From Planctomycetaceae bacterium (lineage in GTDB: Bacteria > Planctomycetota > Planctomycetia > Planctomycetales > Planctomycetaceae): DNA of 34,667 bases. Under the pieces are notes generated by a model. The model worked only from the letters and a program-made list of their open reading frames with translations. It did no database searches and was not told the origin of the DNA. The stretch covers positions 1 to 34,667 of the forward strand of contig JAKFUF010000155.1 in the NCBI GenBank assembly GCA_021732845.1, read 5' to 3'. Position numbers and translations under genes: made by a program. Positions 9,046 to 16,186 of the stretch are shown one piece after another (position 1 is the first letter of the stretch; the number at the start of each line of letters is the position of its first letter).

Positions 9046-9225
9046 GGAGAACTCCAGACTTCCGTGTCTTGGTGGCTTATCCGGTGAGGAACCGGGGAGA
9101 GTTGAAGGGGGGCGAAACTTACCAGATGGGGCGAACTTCGGTCAAGCAGTGAAAATCGCCACCTGAACGCATCCCGGAAAACCGCCACAATTCGAGCATC
9201 AGTAGAGTCTTATGGCCGAAGAAAG

Positions 9226-9305
9226 AATAACTGCCGGACCACGTCCGCACCCTCTCGCGGAGTTCACCGTGGCTCAGCAGGAGCTTCGCCCTCCCGCCAC
9301 GTCGC
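9226..9305 (-). repeat. Diverged relative of the MITE-like repeat
   Basis: Read on the minus strand it begins GGCGGGAGGGCGAAGCTCC and continues CTGCTGAGCCACGGTGAA, as in the copies at 127 and 34401, then differs. Its inner part, GCCGGACCACGTCCGC on the plus strand, matches GCCGGACCACGCCCGC near 34167. It overlaps the last codons of the D-glutamate cyclase-like gene and supplies that gene's stop codon. It lies between that gene and glmS. Confidence 0.6.
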
Positions 9306-10470
9306 CCTGCTGATCCATCAGCAGCCCGCGCATCGCTTCCCACGGCTGGATGTACGTCAGGAAGGGCAGGCCGTCGACCGTGGCTTCCCGCCGTCGGGTG
9401 ACGCCATCAACCGCAGGTCCGTTGGCGATCATCGCCTCCAGGATTTGGAGTTGCCGGTCCGCCGTTTCCGCGAGCAACAGGTCGTGGCAACGGCGGAGCC
9501 ACGCCACGGCGGCACCCAGGGCGTACCCACCCCAGTTGCTGGTCCCCGCGAGAATGTTCCAATCGGTGGCGATGCGGCACGGTACCCAGCCCGCGTGGCT
9601 GCCGGTGAGACGCCGCGTCAATTCAAGCCACGGCACCTTGCCCATGCCGATTTCATTCCCGCCGTCTCCGATGCCGATCGTCCGCGCTTGTGGAAACACC
9701 AGGCCCAGCAAATCGAACAACAGATGTGTGGGGGCGGTAAACTCGTCAATGACCTCGCCCCGCATGTTGTGACAGCGGTTCTGCTCTGCTGGCGGGACCG
9801 TAGCGAGAAACTCCGCCTCGACGCTTGCATCGGCAGGTTGCCCCGCTCCCCAGGTAGCGGACTGGCCCGAGAGTTGTCGCCGCAGGCTCTCCAGCGTGTG
9901 GCTCGGCCCCACACGTTCAATCGCAATGAGATGCGTGAGTCCGGCAAAGCGGTTGAGAAATTCCTTGACGCCGCTTTCGGTGGACTGCCCGGCACCAAAA
10001 CAATGCACCCGATCCGCCGGAACGCCTGCCGCCGCCGCCGTGGCTTGAACCGCGGACAGGCCGCGTTCATCGGTCGCCAGGTCGGCCCGCAGGCCGCAGG
10101 CTTCCAGGGCACGCAGCAAAAATACCGCTCCCGGAGGCCCATCTGTTTCCGCCGCAGGGGGATCGCCCCGTGGAATGAAGAACCCCGTGACAATCAACGC
10201 CCGCCGTCCATGCTCCGCCAAGTCGGCGGCAGCCCCGGCAAGCTCCCCCAGGCACAACGGCCCCCGCTCCGCCTCACTGCCAATCAAGCCCCGGCGTGCC
10301 GGATCGCGACGAATGCATTCTTCGAGTCGGTCAATCACGAGGTCGTCCGCGCGGTACCCATTGGTAGATTCCTGATTCTGCGTTGCCACCACGGCTGTGG
10401 CAAGGACCGCAGTTTCTGGAACAGGGTCGGCCAGATTTTTCAATCTGGAAAAGGAAGCACCGCCAACCAC
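9274..10470 (-). CDS. D-glutamate cyclase-like protein (DUF4392)
   Basis: Up to 398 residues. The family signature GIGDGGNEIGMGKV is near residue 265, with HNMRGEVIDEFTAPTHLLFD before it and GVTRRREATVDGLPF near the end, as in the DUF4392/D-glutamate cyclase domain that turns D-glutamate into 5-oxo-D-proline. The N-terminal part (TGFFIPRGDPPAAETDGPPGA) matches the start of this domain. The start is uncertain: GTG at 10470 is the longest reading, but family similarity begins at about residue 38 and GTG at 10392 or 10389 would also fit; no clear ribosome-binding site helps. The last residues, GGRSSC, and the stop are encoded by a dispersed repeat. Confidence 0.75.
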   Translation of the reverse strand: MVGGASFSRLKNLADPVPETAVLATAVVATQNQESTNGYRADDLVIDRLEECIRRDPARRGLIGSEAERGPLCLGELAGAAADLAEHGRRALIVTGFFIPRGDPPAAETDGPPGAVFLLRALEACGLRADLATDERGLSAVQATAAAAGVPADRVHCFGAGQSTESGVKEFLNRFAGLTHLIAIERVGPSHTLESLRRQLSGQSATWGAGQPADASVEAEFLATVPPAEQNRCHNMRGEVIDEFTAPTHLLFDLLGLVFPQARTIGIGDGGNEIGMGKVPWLELTRRLTGSHAGWVPCRIATDWNILAGTSNWGGYALGAAVAWLRRCHDLLLAETADRQLQILEAMIANGPAVDGVTRRREATVDGLPFLTYIQPWEAMRGLLMDQQGDVAGGRSSC

Positions 10471-10472
10471 AG

Positions 10473-10518
10473 CGCGACGGACCAGAGGGCTTGCGCCCTG
10501 CCGCTACAAAATTAGCGG
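10473..10518 (+). repeat. REP-like two-hairpin repeat
   Basis: AGGGcttgcgCCCT forms the first stem and CCGCTAcaaaatTAGCGG the second. The same design, with changed stem bases, is found at 12587-12637, and the first stem alone at 307 and 34040. It lies upstream of the D-glutamate cyclase-like gene. Confidence 0.6.
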
Positions 10519-10670
10519 AATCGCCATCTTGAAAAACTGGACACCCGTGGTTTTTGGTGCCATCAACACAGTTGCCGACAGTGAATGCGGTATCATGGGG
10601 AGCATTGTGTTGATTTGATTGGCATCGCCGCGAATCCGCATCGAATCGTGGACCCGCGCGGAGAATTCTC

Positions 10671-10802
10671 GTGACCGAAGGTGTGTGGAACGATTGGACG
10701 GAACCGTTCGATCTGTTCATCAGCTATGCCGGTGTGGACAACGCTGAGCCACAGATGGTGTCGGCGAGGCCTTCCGCGACCGTCCCGGATTGCACAACTT
10801 GA
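10671..10802 (+). pseudogene. TIR-domain protein remnant (N-terminal 24 residues)
   Basis: A GTG at 10671 with GGAG seven bases upstream (10660-10663) opens a 43-codon frame. Residues 11-24, EPFDLFISYAGVDN, are the standard first strand and loop of a TIR or SEFIR domain (box 1, F-D-x-F-I-S-Y). After that the sequence loses all TIR character and stops at 10800-10802. TIR domains in bacteria are usually NAD-cleaving effectors of anti-phage systems or signalling adaptors. I read this as the surviving 5' end of a deleted gene, still with its translation start. A real short peptide is possible but unlikely. Confidence 0.55.
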
Positions 10803-10844
10803 CTAGACGATCCTGTCGCGATCACTTCGACGCCAGATTTCTCC

Positions 10845-12374
10845 TCACCGGAAAAACACCACCGTCACCAGCACGAAGATCGGGATCAAGATCGTTCCCG
10901 AGTACAGCATGTAGCCGAAGAAGCTGGGCATTTTGACGCCGGATTCTTCGGCGATGGCTTTGACCATGAAGTTGGGGCCGTTGCCGATGTAGGTGTTGGC
11001 CCCCATGAAGACTGAGCCACAAGAGATGGCGGCGAGGAGTTCGTTGGCGCGGACGGAGGGCGGCAGGGCGAGGAACTCGGCGAGGTAGGGTTTGTCGCCG
11101 ACTTGGACGCCGTGAATGCCGCAGGCGGTGGCGGCGAAGGTGAGGTAGGTGGGGGCGTTGTCCAGCACACTGGAGAGCAGTCCCGACACCCAGAAGAACT
11201 GCCACGGCTCGGAGACCCCGAGCGACTTGCCGTTCGCATTGAGCAGCAGCAGGGCGGGGATCATCGTCACGAAGATGCCGGCAAAGACGATCGCCACTTC
11301 GTTGATGGGGGTGAAGCTGAAGCGGTTGTTACGGTGAATCTCGCGCGACGTGCTGAGATATGAGGTGGCGGCGAGGAGGGCCATGCATCCCTCCTGCCAG
11401 CCCTTCCGCCACGGCACTCCGCCCGTTCCGATGCCGTTGCCGCTGCAGTAGATGGCCGCCACCACACCGGCCAGCAGCAGGATGTTGTGTCCGCCGGCAA
11501 TGCTCAGTTTCTCGGATGTGCCGGGCAGGTCGTGCTGATTGACCGCCAGTTCCTTGGCGTCGCGCAGCCAGACGAGGCGTTCCCAAACGTAGAAAATTGC
11601 GAGCAGGCACCCGTTGACGAACAGCCATTCCTTCCACAGGCGGAATGTCCAGGCGAACGGCACCCCCTTGAGAAAGCCGAGGAACAGCGGCGGGTCGCCC
11701 AACGGGGTCAGCAGGCCGCCGCAGTTGGACACGGTGAAGATGAAAAACACCACGATGTGAGCCACGCGGGGCCGGGAGGCGTTGGCCCGCAGCAGCGGCC
11801 GGATGAGCAGCATGGAGGCCCCGGTCGTCCCCACGAAGCTGGCGACCAGAGCGCCCAGCGCGAGCAGGGCGGTGTTGACTTCCGGTTTGCCCGCCAGGCT
11901 GCCGCGGACATAGACGCCGCCGCTGATGATGAACAGCGAACCCAACAGCAGCAGAAAGGAGACGTATTCCAACACGGTTTCCAGCAACTGATGCATTCCG
12001 GCCGATTGAAACCGTACCAGCATGAACAGCGCCACCGGCACCGCCAGGCCGAGCGAGACCATCGCCTTATTATGGTTGTGTTCCCACCAGTGCCCGTTGG
12101 CCAGCGGCATGACCGCAATGGACAGCAGCAGGGCCACAAAGGGGATCACGGCGAAAAAGGGCATGTCTGCCCCCATGTTGACGCCATGGCCGCCGCCGCC
12201 GGCCTCGGCGTCATGTACTTGGTCGACTTCGTGTTTTCCTTCGGGTGCCGGGGAGACCGCAGTTTTGGGGGACGTGGATTTTTTGCCCGGTTCCTGTCCA
12301 AAACCGGGCGTTGCGAAGCCTGCCACGAAGCACAGAACCGAAATCCACACCGTGGTCCGCAAAAGACGATGCAC
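10845..12374 (-). CDS. NhaD-like sodium:proton antiporter (CitMHS/IT superfamily)
   Basis: A 509-residue polytopic membrane protein. It begins with a signal-peptide-like segment (about residues 1-28, ending near GFGQEPG), then a Gly/His-rich soluble stretch, then roughly 12 hydrophobic helices. Family marks are SNCGGLLTPLGDPPLFLGF in the first half and the repeat-symmetric SSVLDNAPTYLTF and GANTYIGNGPNFMVKAIAEE in the second, typical of NhaD/ArsB-type ion transporters. It probably exchanges Na+ for H+ across the cytoplasmic membrane. GTG 12374 was chosen because GAGG precedes it by five bases; a GTG at 12380 is also possible. The longer reading to 12572 crosses the A+T-rich repeat at 12459-12494 and adds no family sequence. 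Confidence 0.85.
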   Translation of the reverse strand: MHRLLRTTVWISVLCFVAGFATPGFGQEPGKKSTSPKTAVSPAPEGKHEVDQVHDAEAGGGGHGVNMGADMPFFAVIPFVALLLSIAVMPLANGHWWEHNHNKAMVSLGLAVPVALFMLVRFQSAGMHQLLETVLEYVSFLLLLGSLFIISGGVYVRGSLAGKPEVNTALLALGALVASFVGTTGASMLLIRPLLRANASRPRVAHIVVFFIFTVSNCGGLLTPLGDPPLFLGFLKGVPFAWTFRLWKEWLFVNGCLLAIFYVWERLVWLRDAKELAVNQHDLPGTSEKLSIAGGHNILLLAGVVAAIYCSGNGIGTGGVPWRKGWQEGCMALLAATSYLSTSREIHRNNRFSFTPINEVAIVFAGIFVTMIPALLLLNANGKSLGVSEPWQFFWVSGLLSSVLDNAPTYLTFAATACGIHGVQVGDKPYLAEFLALPPSVRANELLAAISCGSVFMGANTYIGNGPNFMVKAIAEESGVKMPSFFGYMLYSGTILIPIFVLVTVVFFR

Positions 12375-12458
12375 TGTCACCTCGGAAGTTCTGCCCTGAA
12401 GGATCGGAATGGGACCAGACACTTTATAGCGATTGGTCGGGATTGCGTCATCAAGGCG

Positions 12459-12494
12459 GATTTTCGATTTTCGAAGCAGGATTTTCGATTTCGG
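12459..12494 (-). repeat. AATCGAAAATC double-repeat motif
   Basis: On the minus strand two copies of AATCGAAAATCC-like sequence are spaced by about nine bases. It matches 32379-32411 closely and 27851-27885 less closely. Here it lies 85-120 bases upstream of the antiporter start, in a 467-base non-coding gap (12375-12841). The rest of the gap holds a TATAAA word on the minus strand (12423-12428), the REP hairpin at 12587 and the leader of frr. Confidence 0.55.
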
Positions 12495-12586
12495 GAGAAA
12501 TGTACTGCCGATGGCGGCTTGATCGCACGGCCACCACGGCTGGCCAGTGTTGCAATATAGAGATCGAAGCACACTTCAGCGGCTGC

Positions 12587-12637
12587 GCGACGCACCGGAG
12601 GGATTGCGCCCTTCCGCTACCATTTTTAGCGGTACGG
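12587..12637 (+). repeat. REP-like two-hairpin repeat
   Basis: GAGGGattgcgCCCTtCCGCTAccattttTAGCGG: the same two-stem layout as at 10473-10518, with the loop and the first stem partly changed. It lies between the divergent antiporter and frr genes. Confidence 0.55.
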
Positions 12638-12841
12638 CGAAAGCTGTCCGGTGAGTCAGGGGCGGACACCTTGCAAACTGGCCAGTCGTGAACAGCGTCG
12701 TATTCCGGGTTGAGATTTGCAAATTCCCCTCCGAACGTGCCACAATGGCGTGCTTGGAATCAAACGGAGCCGCTGCGATTTTGGCGGCGTTGAACAACAG
12801 GTTGCGCGGCGAGGAAATTCGCCGAAGCTGGAGACAGGGCG

Positions 12842-13402
12842 ATGGATGCGGATGAGATTTTGATGGATTCCGAAGAGCGGATGGAGAAGGCGACGACACT
12901 GCTTTCCACGCAGTTGCAGGGGCTGCGGACGGGGCGGGCTTCACCAGGCCTGGTCGACTCGATCCGCGCCGACTGCTATGGTTCGCCCACCCCCATCAAG
13001 CAGATGGCCAGCATCACGGTGCCGGAGCCACAGCAGATCCTGATCCGCCCGTTCGATGTCTCGCAGATCAGCTCGATCGTGAAGGCTATTCAGGGCAGCG
13101 ATGTGGGGCTCTCGCCCAACTCCGACGGCCGGATGATCCGCCTGAACATTCCGCCGCTGTCCGGCGAACGCCGCAAGCAACTGGTGTCACGCGTCAAAGA
13201 GTTGTCGGAGGAGTGCCGCGTCTCCATTCGCAACGTCCGCCGCGATGGCAACAAGCATGTCGATCAACTCTTCAAGGACAAGCTCTGCACGGAAGATGAA
13301 CGCGACAAGCTCAAGGAGCAGGTTCAGGACCTGACCAAAACCTACGAAGGCAAGGTTAATGAGCAGGCGGCCGCCAAGGAAAAGGACGTGATGGAACAGT
13401 AG
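12842..13402 (+). CDS. frr: Ribosome recycling factor
   Basis: A 186-residue RRF of normal length. With EF-G it splits the post-termination ribosome into subunits. Visible family blocks are ERMEKATTLLSTQLQGLRTGRASPGLVD (long helix start), YGSPTPIKQMASITVPEPQQILIRPFD (domain II), NSDGRMIRLNIPPLSGERRKQLVSRVKELSEE, the RNVRRDG motif and a C-terminal helix that closes the bundle. GGAG at 12830-12833, eight bases before the ATG, supports the start. A weak promoter candidate is TTGCAA (12718-12723) with CACAAT (12741-12746), 17 bases apart. In many bacteria frr follows pyrH; here it stands apart, between a divergent transporter gene and a surface-protein gene. Confidence 0.96.
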   Translation: MDADEILMDSEERMEKATTLLSTQLQGLRTGRASPGLVDSIRADCYGSPTPIKQMASITVPEPQQILIRPFDVSQISSIVKAIQGSDVGLSPNSDGRMIRLNIPPLSGERRKQLVSRVKELSEECRVSIRNVRRDGNKHVDQLFKDKLCTEDERDKLKEQVQDLTKTYEGKVNEQAAAKEKDVMEQ

Positions 13403-13496
13403 GCGACAGCGGCAATCTGCCGTGCACTGGCCTTGCCACCAACTACGTCAAACGCCTGAAGAGACACCCGCGCAATCCCCCGTGGAGTCGTGATTG

Positions 13497-15968
13497 ATGC
13501 TCAAGCCCACTTTGCTGCTGGCGTTTGTTTTGCTCTCCAGCGTACTTCAGGCCGAGGACTGGGCGGTTCTGCCCTCCAGGGTTGAACTGCACGGGGCGGA
13601 AGCGCGGCAACGGCTGCTTGTTCAGAGCGTGATCGACGGCATTTACGGTCACCAAGCCGAAGAAGGGCTCGTTTTCAGTTCTTCCGACGAAAAAGTCGTG
13701 CGGATTGAAGCCGGCCTGGCCGTTCCAGTCGGAAACGGCCAGGCGGTGGTCACCGCGAAGGTCGGCGACCAAAGCTCAACCTCTGCCGTGACCGTGACCG
13801 GCATGGGTGAGCCCCACGCCTGGAGCTTCCGGCTGCATGTCGAGCCGGTGCTGGCCCGCGCGAGCTGCAACTCGGGGGCCTGCCATGGAGCCCTGGCCGG
13901 GAAAGGTGGCTTTAAACTGTCTCTGCGTGGCTACGACCCGCTCACCGACCACAACACGATCACCCGCCAGGCCCGCGGTCGGCGGATTGAATTGTCAGAC
14001 CCCGGTCGCAGCCTGCTGTTGGCCAAACCCTCGGGGGCGATCGCTCACAAGGGCGGCTTGCGGTTCGAAGTGGGTTCGCTCGAATACCGTGTCCTGTCCG
14101 AATGGATCGCCAATGGTGCTCCGCCACCAAAAGCCGAAGACCCCACCCTGGACAAACTTGAGATTCTCCCCGCCTTGGCGACGCTGAAGCCGGGACTGTC
14201 GCAGCAGGTTATCGTCCTGGCACGCTACTCAGACGGACACACGGAAGATGTGACCCGCTGGGTGAAATATGCCGCCACCAATGACGCCGTGGCCAACGTG
14301 GACGAGAACGGCCGCGTGAAAGTCGTGGGCTATGGCGAGGGCGCGGTGACGGCCTGGTTTTCCAGCCAGATTGTGATCGCCCGCGTGACGTCACCTTACC
14401 CGAATCAGCTTTCCCCGGAGGTCTTCACAGACGCACCGCGGCGAAACTTCATTGACGACCTGACGCTCAAACAGCTCGCCAGACTCAAACTGCGTCCCTC
14501 CCCCCCGCTCAACGATTCCGAATTCATCCGGCGGGCCTCCATCGACACCATTGGCACATTGCCGACGGCCGAAGAGGTCAAGGCGTTTCTCGCGGATGCC
14601 TCACCGGACAAGCGCGACAAGCTGATCGAGCAGCTCCTGAACCGTCCGGAATTCGTGGACTACTGGACGCTGAAGTGGGCCGACATGCTGCTGCTGAACG
14701 GGCAGCGGCTGCGGACGGCGGCGATCAAATCCTATTACGACTGGATTCATGAGCGAGTCGCGAACAACACGCCGTGGGATGATTTTGTGCGGCAGATCGT
14801 GACCTCCCAGGGGAGCAGCCTGGAGAACGGAGCCACGAACTTTTTTGCGCTGCATCAAGATCCGGAGACGATGGCCGAGAACGTCTCGCAGGCGTTTCTG
14901 GGACTGTCGATCGGTTGTGCCAAGTGCCACAACCACCCGCTGGAGAAATGGACGAACAACCAGTACTACGGGATGGCCAATCTCTTCGCCCGCGTGCGGG
15001 CGAAAGGCTGGGGCGGAGATTTTCGCAGCGGCGATGGCAGCCGGACACTGTATGTCGACGATGAAGGCGAGTTGTTGCAGCCGCTCACTGGCAAGCCCCA
15101 GCCACCCACGCCACTCGATGGCGTTCCCCTTCCGTTCGAGGCCCGTGAAGATCGGCGGATCCATCTCGCCAACTGGCTCGTGGCTCGCGAGAACCCCTAC
15201 TTTGCCAAGTCGATCACCAACCGCGTTTGGGCCAATTTCTTCGGCATCGGACTGGTCGAGTCGGTCGACGACCTGCGCCTTTCGAACCCTTCCAGCAACG
15301 ATGAACTGCATTCGGCGCTGGCCAACCATCTGGCCGATGAAAAGTTCAACCTGAAATCCCTCATGCGGCTCATCCTGCAGTCGCAGACCTATCAGCGCGG
15401 CAGCCAGCCACTGCCCGAGAACAAGGACGAAAAGCGGTTCTACTCGCGCTATTACCCGCAGCGGTTGATGGCGGAAGTGCTGCTGGATGCCATGTCCCAG
15501 GTCACCGGCGCGCCCACGGAGTTCAACGAGATCAGCTTTCCCGGTGGCGACAAGGAAAAGACCGATGCCTATCCCAAAGGGACGCGGGCCATCCAGCTCC
15601 GCGACTCGGCCGTGGCTTCGTACTTCCTCAAGGCCTTTGGCCGCAACCAACGGCAAATTACCTGTGAATGCGAGCGCTCCGAGGAGCCCAGCATGGTGCA
15701 GGTGCTGCATATCGCCAATGGCGACACGCTGAACGGCAAACTCAAGGCCAAGGACAATCAACTGGAAAAATGGCTGGCCAGCGGCAAGCCGTTCGGCGAA
15801 ATCCTGGACGAAGTCTACCTCGCCTCACTCGCCCGCTTCCCAACTCCCGACGAAAAGCAAAAGATGCTGGAGATCGTCGCCACCGCGAGCGAAGCCGAGA
15901 AGCGCGAGGTGCTGGAGGACGTGGTGTGGAGCGTCCTGAGCAGCCGGGAGTTCTTGTTCAACCACTGA
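13497..15968 (+). CDS. DUF1549/DUF1553 surface protein with cytochrome-like CxnCH motifs
   Basis: An 823-residue planctomycete-type exported protein. A signal peptide (about 1-20, ending LQAED) is followed by a region with CNSGACHG (CX4CH, near residue 124), a Big_2-like Ig fold (GHTEDVTRWVKYAATNDAVANV, then GEGAVTAWF), the DUF1549 domain (about 335-510, with CAKCHNHPLEKW) and the DUF1553 domain (about 560-790). CAKCH is a CXXCH sequence, so heme attachment is possible but unproven for this family. Start at ATG 13497 with GGAG at 13484-13487; a TTG directly before it is less likely. Such genes usually sit directly upstream of a DUF1501 gene; here the DUF1501 gene is 10.4 kb away on the other strand. 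The gene's role is not established. Confidence 0.9.
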   Translation: MLKPTLLLAFVLLSSVLQAEDWAVLPSRVELHGAEARQRLLVQSVIDGIYGHQAEEGLVFSSSDEKVVRIEAGLAVPVGNGQAVVTAKVGDQSSTSAVTVTGMGEPHAWSFRLHVEPVLARASCNSGACHGALAGKGGFKLSLRGYDPLTDHNTITRQARGRRIELSDPGRSLLLAKPSGAIAHKGGLRFEVGSLEYRVLSEWIANGAPPPKAEDPTLDKLEILPALATLKPGLSQQVIVLARYSDGHTEDVTRWVKYAATNDAVANVDENGRVKVVGYGEGAVTAWFSSQIVIARVTSPYPNQLSPEVFTDAPRRNFIDDLTLKQLARLKLRPSPPLNDSEFIRRASIDTIGTLPTAEEVKAFLADASPDKRDKLIEQLLNRPEFVDYWTLKWADMLLLNGQRLRTAAIKSYYDWIHERVANNTPWDDFVRQIVTSQGSSLENGATNFFALHQDPETMAENVSQAFLGLSIGCAKCHNHPLEKWTNNQYYGMANLFARVRAKGWGGDFRSGDGSRTLYVDDEGELLQPLTGKPQPPTPLDGVPLPFEAREDRRIHLANWLVARENPYFAKSITNRVWANFFGIGLVESVDDLRLSNPSSNDELHSALANHLADEKFNLKSLMRLILQSQTYQRGSQPLPENKDEKRFYSRYYPQRLMAEVLLDAMSQVTGAPTEFNEISFPGGDKEKTDAYPKGTRAIQLRDSAVASYFLKAFGRNQRQITCECERSEEPSMVQVLHIANGDTLNGKLKAKDNQLEKWLASGKPFGEILDEVYLASLARFPTPDEKQKMLEIVATASEAEKREVLEDVVWSVLSSREFLFNH

Positions 15969-16001
15969 GAGACATTTCGGAGCGTCAGGCCGATCAGCGG
16001 C

Positions 16002-16169
16002 AAGCTGGCGCAGTACATCCTCCCGCTTTTGATCCCCGGTGCGGTCACGGTAATCCGAGAGGTTGCGAACGACAGGTCCGTTGGCTGAATTTCGGATGGG
16101 GTTGACTGTGACCTCCCACCACCGAGGGGTTCCCTTGGCGGTGGGGCAGAGAGCGTGAAAAGCAGCTTT
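16002..16169 (-). pseudogene. PAS/PAC sensor-domain remnant
   Basis: On the minus strand this encodes TAKGTPRWWEVTVNPIR followed by VVRNLSDYRDRTGDQKRED, closely like the second half of a PAS domain with its PAC motif and the start of the linker helix in sensor kinases (usual form: WWEVTVxPIRDxxGxVVRLLxVSRDITxRKRxE). Key positions are worn (for example RDRTG for RDIT). No kinase part follows and nothing of the first half of the PAS domain precedes it; the ATPase gene ends 18 bases away at 16187. I read it as a leftover of a deleted or decayed sensor gene. Confidence 0.6.
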
Positions 16170-16186
16170 GACCGCTTCGAGCCGCC

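Noticed and set aside
9046-9273. glmS ribozyme/riboswitch
   Set aside because: No recognisable ribozyme core; the leader is short and partly made of dispersed repeat.
10430-10447. Intrinsic terminator at CAGATTTTTCAATCTG
   Set aside because: Short A+T-rich stem without a following T run in either useful direction.
14601-15761. Minus-strand frame of 386 codons
   Set aside because: It is antisense to the DUF1549/DUF1553 gene and shows no domain.
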